Positions 27,001 through 37,340 of a stretch of 61,703 nucleotides of DNA are shown one piece after another (the stretch's first letter is position 1; each line of letters opens with the position of its first letter). The stretch covers positions 1-61,703 of the forward strand of contig JAQBOH010000078.1 of NCBI GenBank assembly GCA_028288125.1, given 5' to 3'. Position numbers and translations under genes: made by a program. The notes below the pieces were generated by a model. That model was not told where the DNA came from. It saw only the letters and a program-made list of their open reading frames with translations, and did not search any database. The DNA is from Mucilaginibacter sp. GTDB lineage: Bacteria > Bacteroidota > Bacteroidia > Sphingobacteriales > Sphingobacteriaceae.

Positions 27001-28587
27001 GTGGACGACTGGATTGCACGCACAAGGCACTCTACGCCCGGCGTAGGCTTGATTTCGCCGCCGCCGCACCATGATATTTATTCTATTGAGGATTTAGCAC
27101 AGCTTATATTCGATCTTAAAAATGCCAATCGCGCTGCACGTATCAATGTAAAATTGGTATCAAAAGCAGGCGTAGGCACTATAGCAGCGGGTGTTGCAAA
27201 AGCGCATGCCGACGTTATTTTAATTGCCGGCTACGATGGCGGCACAGGCGCCTCCCCTATCAGTTCGGTTAAACATGCCGGCCTGCCCTGGGAGCTTGGC
27301 CTTACCGAGGCGCACCAAACACTGGTACGCAATAAACTGCGCAGCCGGGTAGTGCTACAAACCGACGGCCAGCTGAAAACCGGTCGTGATTTAGCCATAG
27401 CCTGTTTAATGGGTGCAGAGGAATGGGGCGTTGCAACGGCGGCGCTGGTGGCGGGCGGCTGTATCATGATGCGCAAATGCCACTTGAATACCTGCCCCGT
27501 TGGCGTTGCCACACAGGACCCTGAATTAAGAAAATTATTCTCGGGTAAACCCGAACACGTAGTTAACCTGTTCCGCTTTATGGCGGAGGAATTGCGCGAA
27601 ATAATGGCCGAACTGGGCTTCCGTACCATCAACGAGATGGTGGGCCGTGTTCAGTTTTTAAAGGTTAAGGACGGCCTTACCAACTGGAAAGCGCAGAAAG
27701 TCGACCTTTCGGGGATATTGCACCCGGTAACTAATCCGAAGGATGTCACGCTGTATAACAGCGAAAAACAAGATCACGGAATGGATGATATCCTCGACTG
27801 GAAGCTGCTGGAAACAGCCAAAGCCGCGCTGGAAGATAAGACGCCTGTTTTCGCCACTTACGAGGTGAGAAACGTTGACCGTACCATCGGGACTTTACTA
27901 TCAAACGAGATATCTAAAAAATATGGTTCTGCCGGATTGCCCGACAACACCATCAATTATAAATTTAAAGGCTCGGCCGGACAAAGCTTTGGGGCTTTCG
28001 CAACCAAAGGCATTTCCTTTGAGCTGGAAGGCGAAGCGAACGACTATGTAGGCAAGGGCCTGTCGGGCGCGCAACTGGCTATATATCCGTCTGAAAAAGC
28101 AACCTTTACTCCAGAAGATAACATCATCATCGGCAATGTGGCGCTTTACGGCGCGACAGCAGGAGAGGTTTTCATCCGCGGTATGGCAGGCGAACGTTTC
28201 GCCGTGCGCAACTCAGGCGCTACAACTGTTGTTGAAGGCATCGGCGACCATGGCTGCGAGTACATGACCGGGGGCCGGGCGCTGATACTGGGCGAAACAG
28301 GCCGCAACTTCGCGGCAGGCATGAGCGGCGGTTTAGCATGGGTGTATAACCCTAACCATACCTTCAGCGAAAACTGTAATATGGAAATGGTTGACCTTGA
28401 TCCCCTATCTGTTAAAGACGAAGAGCAGATCGTTGCGTTACTGCACAAGCACGTCCATTTAACCGGCAGCAAAGTGGCCAAACAGCTGATTGCCAACTGG
28501 AGTAAAGCGGCAAAAGACTTTGTAAAGGTTTATCCGAAGGAATACAAAAAAGTTTTAGAAAAATTACAATATCAAACTGTAAGCTAA
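24067..28587 (+). CDS. gltB: Glutamate synthase (NADPH) large subunit
   Basis: A 1506-residue large subunit of GOGAT, which makes two glutamates from glutamine and 2-oxoglutarate. I start at the ATG that places the N-terminal amidotransferase Cys at residue 20 (EHDSCGTGFI, preceded by a typical short propeptide). A TTG 60 bases earlier would lengthen this oddly. Domains in order are glutaminase (NMEHRGACGCDPETGDGAG), central, FMN-binding synthase (GAMSFGSISHEAH, GGTGASPISS) with the iron-sulphur cluster cysteines in MRKCHLNTCPVGVATQ, and the C-terminal beta-helix (GAQLAIYPSE, NVALYGATAGEVFIRG). gltD follows with a one-base overlap. Confidence 0.97.
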   Translation: MDQADCHQGLYRPEFEHDSCGTGFITNINGHKTNQIIDDALTMLENMEHRGACGCDPETGDGAGILIQLPHEFLMEECSELEISLPEPGEYGVGMIFFPKDSSLKKACRTIIANAIEKLGLHSLGYRKLSVNSSVVGETARKAEPDAEQLFIQRPHHITNADDFERKLYILRRYINKTVTETLPAAGEYFYFTSLSCKTIIYKGQVTTYQLRKYFSDLADPRIASGFAMIHSRFSTNTFPSWKLAQPFRLIAHNGEINTLTGNLNWFYSGLKSYASAYFTKEEMEMLLPVIDNNQSDSACLDNIIEILLHSGRSLPHVMMMLIPEAWDGNEQMDPLKKAFYEFHAALMEPWDGPAAITFTDGKLIGALLDRNGLRPLRYVITTDGRVIAASEAGVLNLDESLVLRKGRLQPGKMLLIDTEKGKIITDEEIKHQIASRQPYGRWLENYKIQLGELAEPRLAFASLSDDSVFRYQQVFGYSREDIDSIIKPMALDGKEPVGSMGTDVPLAILSDKPQHLSSYFKQFFAQVTNPPIDPIRERLVMSLATFIGNNGNLLDEDKMHCHCVVLQHPILKNHQLEKLRSIDTGLFHAKTLQTYYNADGMPGSLEKGIARLCRYAEDSVDDGFEVLILSDRAIDSEHAPIPSLLAVSAVHHHLIKSGRRGAVGLVVETGDTWEVHHFACLLAFGATAINPYLALSTIETLKNNGSIETSLDLKALQKKYVKSVNDGLLKIFSKMGISTMQSYHGSQVFEILGINQAVVDRYFTGAVTRIGGLGLDEIARESLCKHRIGFGSSKTPDRLLPEGGIYQWKRRGESHLFNPTTVHLLQHATRSNDYSVYKNYAKEINEQSEKHFTIRGLLDFAHHREAISIDQVEPAENIMKRFATGAMSFGSISHEAHSTMAIAMNRIGGKSNTGEGGEDELRYEVMPNGDSMRSAIKQVASARFGVTSNYLTNADELQIKMAQGAKPGEGGQLPGHKVDDWIARTRHSTPGVGLISPPPHHDIYSIEDLAQLIFDLKNANRAARINVKLVSKAGVGTIAAGVAKAHADVILIAGYDGGTGASPISSVKHAGLPWELGLTEAHQTLVRNKLRSRVVLQTDGQLKTGRDLAIACLMGAEEWGVATAALVAGGCIMMRKCHLNTCPVGVATQDPELRKLFSGKPEHVVNLFRFMAEELREIMAELGFRTINEMVGRVQFLKVKDGLTNWKAQKVDLSGILHPVTNPKDVTLYNSEKQDHGMDDILDWKLLETAKAALEDKTPVFATYEVRNVDRTIGTLLSNEISKKYGSAGLPDNTINYKFKGSAGQSFGAFATKGISFELEGEANDYVGKGLSGAQLAIYPSEKATFTPEDNIIIGNVALYGATAGEVFIRGMAGERFAVRNSGATTVVEGIGDHGCEYMTGGRALILGETGRNFAAGMSGGLAWVYNPNHTFSENCNMEMVDLDPLSVKDEEQIVALLHKHVHLTGSKVAKQLIANWSKAAKDFVKVYPKEYKKVLEKLQYQTVS

Positions 28588-30065
28588 TGGGAAAACCTAC
28601 AGGATTTATGGAATTTCCGAGGGAGCTTCCTGAAAAAACACCGGTTGCGGAAAGAATTAAAAACTATAAAGAGTTTGTAAATCTTTATACCGACGAAAAA
28701 CTGAACCAGCAATCATCGCGCTGTATGAACTGCGGCATACCATTTTGTCATTCGGGATGCCCGCTGGGTAATATCATACCTGAGTTTAACGATGCGGTTT
28801 ACCGCAAAAACTGGGAAGAGGCTTATCATATTCTATCCTCAACCAACAACTTCCCCGAGTTTACCGGCAGGATATGCCCCGCTCCTTGCGAGTCGGCCTG
28901 TGTACTGGGGATCAATAAGCCGGCCGTAGCGATTGAAGAAATTGAGAAACATATTATTGAAATAGCTTACGAAAAAAACCTTGTAAAATCGGTTGCTCCA
29001 CTCATTAAAACTGGCAAAAAGGTTGCCGTAGTGGGTTCAGGCCCGGCCGGGCTTGCTGCCGCTGCCCAGTTAAGCAAAGCAGGGCACGCGGTTACCGTTT
29101 ACGAGCGCGATGACCGCCCGGGTGGTTTGCTGCGTTATGGTATTCCCGATTTCAAGCTGGAGAAATGGGTAGTTGACCGTCGTATAGACATCATGGAAAA
29201 AGACGGCGTTGTATTTAAATGCAATGTTGAAGTAGGCAAGGACGTAGCTCCCGACGACCTGGTGCGCAACAACGATGCTGTTGTACTCGCAGGCGGTTCT
29301 ACTATCCCGCGTGACCTCCCTATCCCGGGAAGAGAGCTGAAAGGCATCTATTTCGCGATGGACTTTTTGAAGCAGCAAAACAAACGTGTAAGCGCTACTG
29401 CTTTTGATAGCGAAGATATTTTAGCAACCGGTAAAGATATAGTTGTGATCGGCGGCGGCGATACAGGTTCCGACTGCGTGGGCACTTCCAACCGCCAGGG
29501 GGCAAAATCGATCATGCAATTTGAGTTGATGCTGCAGCCGCCCGAGCAGCGCACCCCGCACATGCCATGGCCAACCTACCCTATGCTGCTGAAAACAACC
29601 AGCAGCCACGAGGAAGGCGTAAACCGTTTTTGGGGTATTAATACCGAGGAGTTTTTGGGCGATGAAAAGGGGAATTTAAAAGCCATCCGCGTAACCGACG
29701 TAACCTGGGAACTGGATGTAATGAACCGCCCGGTAAAATTCCATAAAGTGGAAGGCTCGGAGCGCGAGATCCCTTGTCAGAGGGTTTTCCTGGCGATGGG
29801 TTTCCTTTACCCGCAACATCCGGGTATGGTACAGAGCCTGGGCATTGCCCTTGACGAGCGCAAAAATGTGAAAGCTAAAGAAGGCGTTTACCGTACCAAT
29901 GTAAGCAAAGTATTTGCCGCAGGCGATATGCGCCGCGGGCAGTCCTTAGTGGTTTGGGCCATATCTGAAGGCCGCGAAGCCGCCCGCAAAGTGGATGAGT
30001 TTTTAATGGGCCATTCCGTACTGGAAAGTAAGGACGCGGTAAACCAGTTTGAGCAGGTGTTTTAG
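28587..30065 (+). CDS. gltD: Glutamate synthase (NADPH) small subunit
   Basis: A 492-residue subunit that feeds electrons from NADPH via FAD and iron-sulphur clusters to the large subunit. The N-terminal cysteine cluster is clear ([20 protein letters not shown], then [17 protein letters not shown]), followed by an FAD-binding [18 protein letters not shown] and an NADPH-binding [13 protein letters not shown]. Start and stop overlap as TAATG with gltB, so the two are translationally coupled. The C-terminal [23 protein letters not shown] matches the family. Confidence 0.97.
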   Translation: MGKPTGFMEFPRELPEKTPVAERIKNYKEFVNLYTDEKLNQQSSRCMNCGIPFCHSGCPLGNIIPEFNDAVYRKNWEEAYHILSSTNNFPEFTGRICPAPCESACVLGINKPAVAIEEIEKHIIEIAYEKNLVKSVAPLIKTGKKVAVVGSGPAGLAAAAQLSKAGHAVTVYERDDRPGGLLRYGIPDFKLEKWVVDRRIDIMEKDGVVFKCNVEVGKDVAPDDLVRNNDAVVLAGGSTIPRDLPIPGRELKGIYFAMDFLKQQNKRVSATAFDSEDILATGKDIVVIGGGDTGSDCVGTSNRQGAKSIMQFELMLQPPEQRTPHMPWPTYPMLLKTTSSHEEGVNRFWGINTEEFLGDEKGNLKAIRVTDVTWELDVMNRPVKFHKVEGSEREIPCQRVFLAMGFLYPQHPGMVQSLGIALDERKNVKAKEGVYRTNVSKVFAAGDMRRGQSLVVWAISEGREAARKVDEFLMGHSVLESKDAVNQFEQVF

Positions 30066-30070
30066 AAGGG

Positions 30071-30112
30071 ATTCATGGTTCATAGTAATCCATGGTCGAT
30101 AGTTCATAGTAG
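30071..30112. repeat. GTTCATAGT-word array
   Basis: Degenerate copies of GGTTCATAGT and GGTCGATAGT in direct orientation after gltD. The same word with both arms is at 37245-37335. Confidence 0.5.
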
Positions 30113-30269
30113 GAAAGCTAAAAAGCGTACAATCTATAACTCTTAGGAGTTTAAAGCGTTCTTTTATTTTGACTTCTTACTCTGTCACAACTCCCACTCC
30201 ATTTTGTCATTATTCCGCATTTATAGTTTTGGTTATTTGGCGTAGCTTTATATAACTAAACATGTTATT

Positions 30270-30641
30270 GTGGAAACAGCAATAAAATTTAAAACGGTAG
30301 AAGAGTATTTTTCGACTTTACCGGCAGGTACCCAATGTATTTTGGAGGAAGTGCGGAAAACTATTAAACGCGCGGCGCCGGATGCCAAAGAAATGATCAG
30401 TTATAATATGCCGGCGTTTAAATTAAATGGGGTGCTGATATATTACGCAGCTTACAAGAAGCATATCGGGTTTTACCCCACAGCTTCTCCTATTGTGGCG
30501 TTTAAAGAAGAGCTGCCTGCTTACAAATTTTCAAAGGCCGCGATACAGTTCCCGGTTGATAAACCAATACCGGTTGACCTGATCACGAGGATAGTGCAGT
30601 TTAGAGTTAGGGAGGATATGGAAAAGGCGGGAAAGCAATGA
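30270..30641 (+). CDS. DUF1801 family protein (YdhG-like)
   Basis: A 123-residue cytoplasmic protein of the DUF1801 fold, with CILEEVRKTIKRAAPDAKEMISYNMPAFKLNG and IGFYPTASPIVAFKEEL, which match the conserved IxYxxPxF region. Relatives include the B. subtilis protein Fra (YdhG), proposed as a frataxin-like iron chaperone, but most members are uncharacterised. Translation starts at GTG; the ATG just upstream is out of frame. TAGTTTTG, a -7-like element, lies about 40 nt upstream. Confidence 0.85.
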   Translation: METAIKFKTVEEYFSTLPAGTQCILEEVRKTIKRAAPDAKEMISYNMPAFKLNGVLIYYAAYKKHIGFYPTASPIVAFKEELPAYKFSKAAIQFPVDKPIPVDLITRIVQFRVREDMEKAGKQ

Positions 30642-30665
30642 CATACTGATAATGCCCTTTCAACA

Positions 30666-30693
30666 ACAAAAGCCGCCCATAAGCAGCTTTTGT
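30666..30693. terminator. Shared terminator between DUF1801 and clpB genes
   Basis: ACAAAAGC and GCTTTTGT form a stem with a 12-base loop in the 77 bases between two convergent genes. T runs are short on both strands. Confidence 0.5.
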
Positions 30694-30718
30694 TAATATA
30701 TGATAGAATTTAATTGCT

Positions 30719-33337
30719 TTATTTCACAACAGCTTCTTCCGTATCAGAAGCGTTCATAAACACAAACTGGTTATCAAACATATCCAGTTTGATCTTGCTA
30801 TCCTTATCCACTTTGCCGGCCAGTATCTGTTTGGACAGCTCGTTCAGGATCTTCTTCTGGATCACCCGCTTTAGCGGCCTGGCGCCATATTGCGGATCGT
30901 ACCCCAGCTGTGCCAGCCAGTCGAGTGCTTCTTCCGATGCCTCAATGGTAATGCCCATTTCGGCAAGGGTTTGCTGCACGTGTTTGAACTGCAGCTTAAC
31001 AATTTCGGCTATCTCGTCGCGCCCCAGCGGTGTAAACATGATGATCTCGTCAATTCGGTTCAAAAATTCCGGACGAATAGTTTGCCTTAACAATTCAAAC
31101 AGCTGGTTCTTGGTTTTGGCCATCACCTCGTCTTTATCGATCTCATTATAATCCTGGAAATTTTCCTGGATTATGCTCGAGCCGATATTTGAGGTCATGA
31201 TGATGATGGTGTTTTTAAAGTTCACCACCCGGCCTTTATTATCGGTCAAACGGCCGTCGTCCAAAACCTGGAGCAGGATGTTAAATACATCCGGGTGCGC
31301 CTTCTCGATCTCGTCGAGCAATACCACGCTGTACGGCTTGCGGCGTACGGCTTCTGTCAGTTGCCCGCCTTCATCATAACCCACATATCCCGGCGGCGCG
31401 CCGATCAGCCTTGATACCGAATGCCGTTCCTGGTACTCCGACATATCTATCCGTACCAATGCGTTCTCGTCATTAAACAGGTATTCGGCTAAAGCTTTTG
31501 CCAGCTCGGTTTTACCCACGCCGGTGGTGCCTAAAAAAATAAATGAGCCTATTGGCTTGCGTTTGTCCTGCAAACCTGCCCGGCTGCGGCGTATAGCATC
31601 GCTGATGGCCTCTATAGCTTCTTCCTGACCGGCCACGCGTTTGTGCAATTCATCTTCAAGATTAAGCAGCTTTTCACGCTCGCTCTGTATCATTTTAGAA
31701 ACCGGTATACCGGTCCAGCGTGAAACAACGCCTGCAATATCCTCGGCAGTAACTTCTTCCTTCAGCATCCGGCTGTCGCTTTGGTTAACCAGCAGATCGG
31801 CTTTTAGCCGCTCAACTTCTTCCTGTGCCTTAACGATAGTGCCGTAGCGTAATTCAGCTACTTTGCCATAATCGCCCGCGCGCTCGGCCTGTTCGGCCTC
31901 AAGCTTATAATTTTCTATCTGTTCAACTTTTTGGTTGATGCCGTCTACCAGGTCTTTTTCGCCCTGCCACTTGGCTCGCAACGAATCGCGTTCGGCCGAC
32001 AGGTTGGCTATCTCGCCGCTCAATTCCTCAACCTTTTGTGTATCCTTTTCGCGTTTGATCGCTTCGCGTTCGATCTCCAGTTGCATAATGCGACGTTCCA
32101 GTTCGTCAACCACTTCGGGAACCGAGTCCATTTCCAGGCGCAGTTTTGAAGCGGCTTCGTCCATTAGGTCGATCGCCTTATCCGGTAAAAACCTGTCCGA
32201 AATATAGCGCTGCGACATTTCAACGGCGGCAATAATGGCCTCGTCCCTGATGCGCACCTTGTGATGTGTTTCGTAACGTTCCTTTAATCCCCGTAGAATG
32301 GAAATAGCATCTGCGGTATCCGGCTCATCAACCAATACCATTTGGAAACGGCGCTCTAAAGCCTTGTCCTTTTCCATATATTTCTGATACTCGTTTAGCG
32401 TGGTCGCGCCGATAGCCCTTAATTCGCCGCGGGCAAGCGCGGGTTTTAATATATTGGCCGCGTCCATAGCACCTTCGCCCCCGCCTGCACCAACAAGGGT
32501 ATGTATCTCGTCGATAAACAGTATGATCTCACCATCGCTTTGGGTAACCTCTTTAATTACCGCTTTCAGGCGCTCTTCAAACTCGCCCTTATATTTGGCG
32601 CCGGCTATCAGCGCGCCCATATCAAGTGAGTAGACGGTTTTTGTTTTTAAGCTTTCGGGAACATCGCCCTTAATAATACGGAAGGCAATACCTTCGGCAA
32701 TAGCGGTTTTACCCACGCCGGGCTCGCCAACCAGTATCGGGTTGTTTTTGGTACGGCGCGAAAGTATCTGTATTACCCGCCTGATCTCGTCATCACGACC
32801 GATCACGGGGTCGAGCTTGCCCGATTCGGCATACTCATTCAGGTTACGGGCATATTTGTTTAACGCGTTGTAAGTGGCCTCGGCGTTTTGATCGGTCACT
32901 TTGTTGTCGCCGCGCAAGCTGATAATAGCTTTTTTAAGGTCCTTTTCATTTACGCCGGAATCCTTTAAGGCCGTGCTTGTTTTATCATTAACAGCCAGCA
33001 GTCCGAGTAAAATATGTTCTACGGAAACAAATTCATCCTTAAACTCTTTCAAATATCCCTGCGCTTTTTGCAGCGCGGAATTTGAAGCGGAAGATAAATA
33101 AACATCGTTGCCGCTCACCTTCGGGAACGAAGCGATTTGCGCATCAAGCGTTTCATTTAACCGGTTAAGGTTAACATTCAGCTTTTTGAGCAGGTATGTA
33201 ATTACGTTTTCATCAACCAGTAAAAGGCCCTTTAACAGATGTGCGGGCTCAATGGCCTGCTGCTGGTTGCCGGTAGCAATTTCGGAAGCTTTTTGAACGG
33301 CCTCCTGCGCTTTTATGGTGAAATTGTTAAAATTCAT
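30719..33337 (-). CDS. clpB: ATP-dependent disaggregase ClpB
   Basis: An 872-residue Hsp100 chaperone that threads aggregated proteins through a hexameric pore with DnaK. The N-terminal Clp repeat domain (about 1-150) is followed by AAA+ module 1 (Walker [10 protein letters not shown], Walker [25 protein letters not shown]), a coiled-coil middle domain (about 400-525) and module 2 (Walker [26 protein letters not shown]). The middle domain identifies ClpB rather than ClpA or ClpC. No CIRCE element is visible upstream. The leader contains a short terminal-inverted-repeat element (33355-33466). Confidence 0.97.
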   Translation of the reverse strand: MNFNNFTIKAQEAVQKASEIATGNQQQAIEPAHLLKGLLLVDENVITYLLKKLNVNLNRLNETLDAQIASFPKVSGNDVYLSSASNSALQKAQGYLKEFKDEFVSVEHILLGLLAVNDKTSTALKDSGVNEKDLKKAIISLRGDNKVTDQNAEATYNALNKYARNLNEYAESGKLDPVIGRDDEIRRVIQILSRRTKNNPILVGEPGVGKTAIAEGIAFRIIKGDVPESLKTKTVYSLDMGALIAGAKYKGEFEERLKAVIKEVTQSDGEIILFIDEIHTLVGAGGGEGAMDAANILKPALARGELRAIGATTLNEYQKYMEKDKALERRFQMVLVDEPDTADAISILRGLKERYETHHKVRIRDEAIIAAVEMSQRYISDRFLPDKAIDLMDEAASKLRLEMDSVPEVVDELERRIMQLEIEREAIKREKDTQKVEELSGEIANLSAERDSLRAKWQGEKDLVDGINQKVEQIENYKLEAEQAERAGDYGKVAELRYGTIVKAQEEVERLKADLLVNQSDSRMLKEEVTAEDIAGVVSRWTGIPVSKMIQSEREKLLNLEDELHKRVAGQEEAIEAISDAIRRSRAGLQDKRKPIGSFIFLGTTGVGKTELAKALAEYLFNDENALVRIDMSEYQERHSVSRLIGAPPGYVGYDEGGQLTEAVRRKPYSVVLLDEIEKAHPDVFNILLQVLDDGRLTDNKGRVVNFKNTIIIMTSNIGSSIIQENFQDYNEIDKDEVMAKTKNQLFELLRQTIRPEFLNRIDEIIMFTPLGRDEIAEIVKLQFKHVQQTLAEMGITIEASEEALDWLAQLGYDPQYGARPLKRVIQKKILNELSKQILAGKVDKDSKIKLDMFDNQFVFMNASDTEEAVVK

Positions 33338-33354
33338 AGTTTTTGGGATTAATA

Positions 33355-33466
33355 TGAATCAGTTCCGAAGCTATCGGGATCAGGACGTGAGTATAACGGA
33401 GTGTATATACAACTACCTATTCCGGTTAATGTTTATCCTTATCCGATTATTGTTAGAACTGATTCA
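33355..33466. repeat. Possible small inverted-repeat element upstream of clpB
   Basis: Perfect 11-bp inverted repeats (TGAATCAGTTC and GAACTGATTCA) bound 112 bases of non-coding DNA in the clpB leader. This could be a miniature element or a chance palindrome; no target-site duplication is obvious. The remainder of the 269-base interval shows nothing I can identify. Confidence 0.35.
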
Positions 33467-33606
33467 CACATTCGGCTCAAACCACCTGCCATGCTCGCCT
33501 AAAAGACAAATTGTCGCCCAAAGCCAGGTCCTTATGTTACTTTGTCACAACTATTTAAAACGCAAAGACAAATTAACACGTTATCGCTTTGGCTATGAAC
33601 CACGAA

Positions 33607-34314
33607 CTAATCCATATTATTGTTTAAAAACGCCAGCGTCAACGCCCACGCCTCGTTCGCAGCATTCGCATTATAGCTAGGCCGTTCATCGCAGAAAAAG
33701 CCGTGGTCGGCGTATGATATTTTGACGTTAGTATAATCTTTGCCGGCTTCATCCATTGCGTTAATAACCGCATTGATCTGATCCTGCCCGATGTGCTTAT
33801 CCAGCCCGCCCCAGAAAAACAAATGCCGGCCGCTGACATTGGCCGCCCTGTTTGCAACCGAAGCGATGTTTCCGCTATAATAACTTACCCCGGCATTAAT
33901 TGGAAGAATAGTATTGGCTAAAAACGAAAGCCTGCCGCCCATGCAATAACCTATGCTGAATATTTTATTTGGATCTGCCAGTTCGTGGTGGGCAAGCCAA
34001 TGGTAGGATGCTTTGAGGTCGGCCTCATTATTTTCAATGGTCAGCGCATCAGCAAAAGGTTTAACTTGCATAAAATCTGAATAACCGGCTTCGAAATATG
34101 GCGGCGCGGAGCGGTGATATATTTCAGGCGCAATCACCACAAAACCCTGCGCGGCGAAACGGTCGGCCACATCGCGTATATGATGGTTTACGCCAAATAC
34201 TTCCTGCAATAAAATCAAACCGGGCGATGTTCTGCCAACGGCATCTTTTGGAATAGCAGTATAGGCGGCCATTTCGGTGCCGTCGGATACCTTTAGGTTT
34301 ATATATTTCTCCAT
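33607..34314 (-). CDS. Dienelactone hydrolase family protein
   Basis: A 235-residue cytoplasmic alpha/beta hydrolase. The nucleophile is Cys in FSIGYCMGGRLSFLA, with Asp in FFWGGLDKHIGQ and His in ISYADHGFFCDE, the Cys-Asp-His triad typical of dienelactone hydrolases. LILLQEVFGVNHHIRDVADRFAAQGF is the usual N-terminal pattern. The physiological substrate is uncertain; many bacterial members are general carboxyesterases. It is a single gene divergent from the S9 peptidase gene. Confidence 0.92.
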   Translation of the reverse strand: MEKYINLKVSDGTEMAAYTAIPKDAVGRTSPGLILLQEVFGVNHHIRDVADRFAAQGFVVIAPEIYHRSAPPYFEAGYSDFMQVKPFADALTIENNEADLKASYHWLAHHELADPNKIFSIGYCMGGRLSFLANTILPINAGVSYYSGNIASVANRAANVSGRHLFFWGGLDKHIGQDQINAVINAMDEAGKDYTNVKISYADHGFFCDERPSYNANAANEAWALTLAFLNNNMD

Positions 34315-34427
34315 CAGGCAAGTTTAAGCACTGGTAAACTTACGCATTGGTAACGATTTTGTGACTTACCGGCTCAATTTTTCAGCCAGGTAAAATTTTA
34401 GCATATTTAGATACTGATCAATCACAC

Positions 34428-37238
34428 ATGAAAAAACTTTTACTTTCTCTTTTAATAGCTTCCGCTTTTTTGGCCGCCCGAGCGCAAAAAGTAAGTAAAA
34501 AACCGCTCGACCACACGGTATATGATGGCTGGCAAAGCCTGGCGAACGAGCGCATTAGTAACGATGGCAAATGGGTGCTGTATGTGGTAAAACCGCAGGA
34601 AGGCGATGCCGACCTGTATATTACGGACGCTAAAAATTCCAATAAATTCCATGTTTCGCGGGCAGATACAGCGCGTTTTACTTCGGATTCAAAATATGCC
34701 GTGATGCTGATTAAATCCTTTTTTAAGGACACCCGCCAGGCGAAAATTAAAAAGAAGAAACAAAGTGATTATCCAAAGGATACCCTTGGGATCGTTACGC
34801 TTGGCAATTATAGTTTTGAGAAGTTTCCTTATGTGCGCTCGTTTAAATTAGCCGATAAAGCGCCCGTTGTGGCATATTTGTCACCTTCGGATACCATAAA
34901 AAAACCGGCCGTATCCGATACATCGAAAAAGGCGGTGGCCACAACCATTGCTCCGCCCACTCGCGACGGCGCGGAACTCACCATAAGGCAATTATTGACG
35001 GGCAAATCGCGGTCGTTTGAATATGTGACCGAATATCAGCTTTCAAAAAATGGCAAGTTGCTGGCTTTTGCTGTTACCCCGCCGCGCAGATCAAAAAGCT
35101 TTAAGCCGGGATTGTTTGTTTATGACGTAGAAAAAGATACGCTGAAACAGGTAAGCTCGGGCCGGGGAAATTACCGCAACCTGGTTTTTGACGATGCCGG
35201 CAAACAGCTTGCCTTCACAGCCGAGAAAAACCCGGAAAAAGCCCAGGTAAAACCATTCAAGCTATATTATTACCATACCTTAAAGGATACCGCCGAAATT
35301 ATTGCAGGCCCGGATATGCCCGGCGTACCGGATAAATGGGCCGTGAGCGGCGATGGGCGCGTATATTTCAGCAAGAACGGCAGCAGCCTCTTTTTTGGCA
35401 CAGCGCCGATCCCCAAGCCTGCCGATACTACCATTGTTGATTTTGAAGTTGCCAAACTGGATATATGGAACTATAAAGACGATTACCTGCAGCCGCAGCA
35501 ATTAAAAAACCTGCAGCGCGAGTTGCGACGCAGCTACCTTGCCGTAGTGCGGCTTGCTTCGGCCGATAAAAAACCGGTGCAATTAGGCGACCCGGGCATA
35601 CGGGATATTACAGTTCCCGACAACCCGGAAGCAAGCTTTGCATTGGGCGTAACTGATACCGGCGCACGCGTGCAGTCGCAATGGGAAGGCGGCTCGAATG
35701 AGGAAGCCTATTTGATCAATACCCATACCGGCGTACGCACGCGCATCAACAGCCGCATGAAGGCGCGTTACAGCATTTCGCCGGGCGGCAATTACGTTGT
35801 TTGGTTTGATGCGAAAGATCAAAACTGGCATAGCTATTCGGTTGCCACCGGAAAAAAGGTAAACTTAACCGCAAGCACAGGTGCGAAAATGGGCGCCGAG
35901 GATAACGATGTACCCGACGATCCTTCGCCATACGGTATATCGGGCTGGGAACAAAATGACAAAAACGTTCTGATCTATGACCGCTACGATATCTGGAGCA
36001 TTGACCCGGCTACGGGCAGCGCAGTTAACCTAACCGCCGGCATCGGTCGCCGGGAGAAGATCATCTTCCGCTATGAGATAACAGACCCGGAAGAAAAATT
36101 TATTCCTTCGAAAAAAATGCTTTGGCTCATCGCTCAAAACGATGAAAATAAGCAATGGGGATATTATAAAAAGGAACTCGGCAGCCCTAAAGCACCCGAA
36201 AAAGTTATCATCGCGCCAAACGGCTATGGTATTTTACAAAAGGCCAAAAATGCACCCGGCTTTATTTATACCAAGTTCAGCTACCAGCAATCTCCCGACC
36301 TGTACATTTCTTCCGACCTAAAAAAGGAAACAAAGCTTAGCGCGACAAATCCGCAGCAGACTTCCTACAATTGGGGCACCGCCGAACTTGTTGAATGGAC
36401 CACGCCAAAAGGCTATCACGCCAAAGGTATATTGTATAAACCGGAGGATTTTAACCCGGCAAAAAAATACCCCATGATCTCTTATTTTTATGAGAAGTTA
36501 TCGGAGGGATTATATAGCTATATTTCTCCCGCGCCTACGCCGTCGCGCCTTCCGATCTCATTTTTTGTAAGTAACGGGTATTTGGTTTTTGCACCCGATA
36601 TCAGCTATGAAGCCGGTCACCCCGGCGGTTCGGCAGTCGAATTTGTTAATTCAGGCGTAGAAGCGTTAAAGAAAAATCCTTGGGTTGACGGTGCGCATTT
36701 AGGGATACAAGGCCAAAGCTGGGGCGGTTACCAGGTGGCATATCTCATTACCCAAACCAATATGTACGCCGCGGCCTGGGCTGGCGCGCCAGTTGCCAAC
36801 ATGACATCCGCCTATGGCGGTATCCGCTGGGAGTCGGGTGTTAACAGGCAGTTCCAGTACGAAAAAACGCAAAGCCGCATCGGTGCGACCTTGTGGGAGC
36901 GGCCCGACCTGTACATCCAAAATTCGCCGCTATTCCAGTTACCAAATGTAAAAACGCCGGTGATGATCATGTCGAACGACGCCGACGGCGCAGTGCCCTG
37001 GTACCAGGGCATCGAGATGTTCACCGCCCTGCGACGGCTCGGCAAGCCGGTTTGGCTGCTCGAATACAACGGCGAGGCACACAATCTTGTGTTGCGCCAA
37101 AACCGTAAGGATATATCCATTCGCGAACAGCAATTTTTTGACCACTTTTTAAAAGGCGCCCCCATGCCGGTATGGATGGACAAGGGCGTTCCCGCAGTTG
37201 ATAAAGGAAAAGACTGGGGTTTTGCGCTGGAGAAATAG
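34428..37238 (+). CDS. S9 family prolyl oligopeptidase-like peptidase
   Basis: A 936-residue exported peptidase with a signal peptide ([19 protein letters not shown]), a long N-terminal beta-propeller region (about 30-620) and a C-terminal catalytic alpha/beta-hydrolase domain. The triad is visible: Ser at about 763 in GQSWGGYQ, Asp at about 850 in [12 protein letters not shown], and His at about 884 in NGEAHNLVL. The family cleaves short peptides, often after proline; this member probably processes peptides in the periplasm. No partner genes are adjacent. A CATAGTCC-type word repeat follows it. Confidence 0.93.
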   Translation: MKKLLLSLLIASAFLAARAQKVSKKPLDHTVYDGWQSLANERISNDGKWVLYVVKPQEGDADLYITDAKNSNKFHVSRADTARFTSDSKYAVMLIKSFFKDTRQAKIKKKKQSDYPKDTLGIVTLGNYSFEKFPYVRSFKLADKAPVVAYLSPSDTIKKPAVSDTSKKAVATTIAPPTRDGAELTIRQLLTGKSRSFEYVTEYQLSKNGKLLAFAVTPPRRSKSFKPGLFVYDVEKDTLKQVSSGRGNYRNLVFDDAGKQLAFTAEKNPEKAQVKPFKLYYYHTLKDTAEIIAGPDMPGVPDKWAVSGDGRVYFSKNGSSLFFGTAPIPKPADTTIVDFEVAKLDIWNYKDDYLQPQQLKNLQRELRRSYLAVVRLASADKKPVQLGDPGIRDITVPDNPEASFALGVTDTGARVQSQWEGGSNEEAYLINTHTGVRTRINSRMKARYSISPGGNYVVWFDAKDQNWHSYSVATGKKVNLTASTGAKMGAEDNDVPDDPSPYGISGWEQNDKNVLIYDRYDIWSIDPATGSAVNLTAGIGRREKIIFRYEITDPEEKFIPSKKMLWLIAQNDENKQWGYYKKELGSPKAPEKVIIAPNGYGILQKAKNAPGFIYTKFSYQQSPDLYISSDLKKETKLSATNPQQTSYNWGTAELVEWTTPKGYHAKGILYKPEDFNPAKKYPMISYFYEKLSEGLYSYISPAPTPSRLPISFFVSNGYLVFAPDISYEAGHPGGSAVEFVNSGVEALKKNPWVDGAHLGIQGQSWGGYQVAYLITQTNMYAAAWAGAPVANMTSAYGGIRWESGVNRQFQYEKTQSRIGATLWERPDLYIQNSPLFQLPNVKTPVMIMSNDADGAVPWYQGIEMFTALRRLGKPVWLLEYNGEAHNLVLRQNRKDISIREQQFFDHFLKGAPMPVWMDKGVPAVDKGKDWGFALEK

Positions 37239-37244
37239 TTTTTT

Positions 37245-37335
37245 GGTCGATAGTCCATAGACCATGGACCATAGTAGAAGATCTGGAGAGATATCTACTT
37301 AGTTCCTTCCACCTAATCTATGGACTATGGACTAA
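37245..37335. repeat. Inverted CCATAGT-word array
   Basis: The left arm (37245-37277) carries GGTCGATAGTCCATAG and ACCATGGACCATAGTAG. The right arm (37314-37335) carries CTATGGACTATGGAC, the reverse-complement word. It lies between the convergent S9 peptidase and CDF genes. Confidence 0.65.
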
Positions 37336-37340
37336 AAACT

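Noticed and set aside
27231..27632. Open frame antisense to gltB
   Set aside because: No start context or recognisable domain; it is the shadow of a conserved GC-rich coding stretch.
33338..33606. CIRCE or other heat-shock operator upstream of clpB
   Set aside because: No TTAGCACTC-N9-GAGTGCTAA type match was found.
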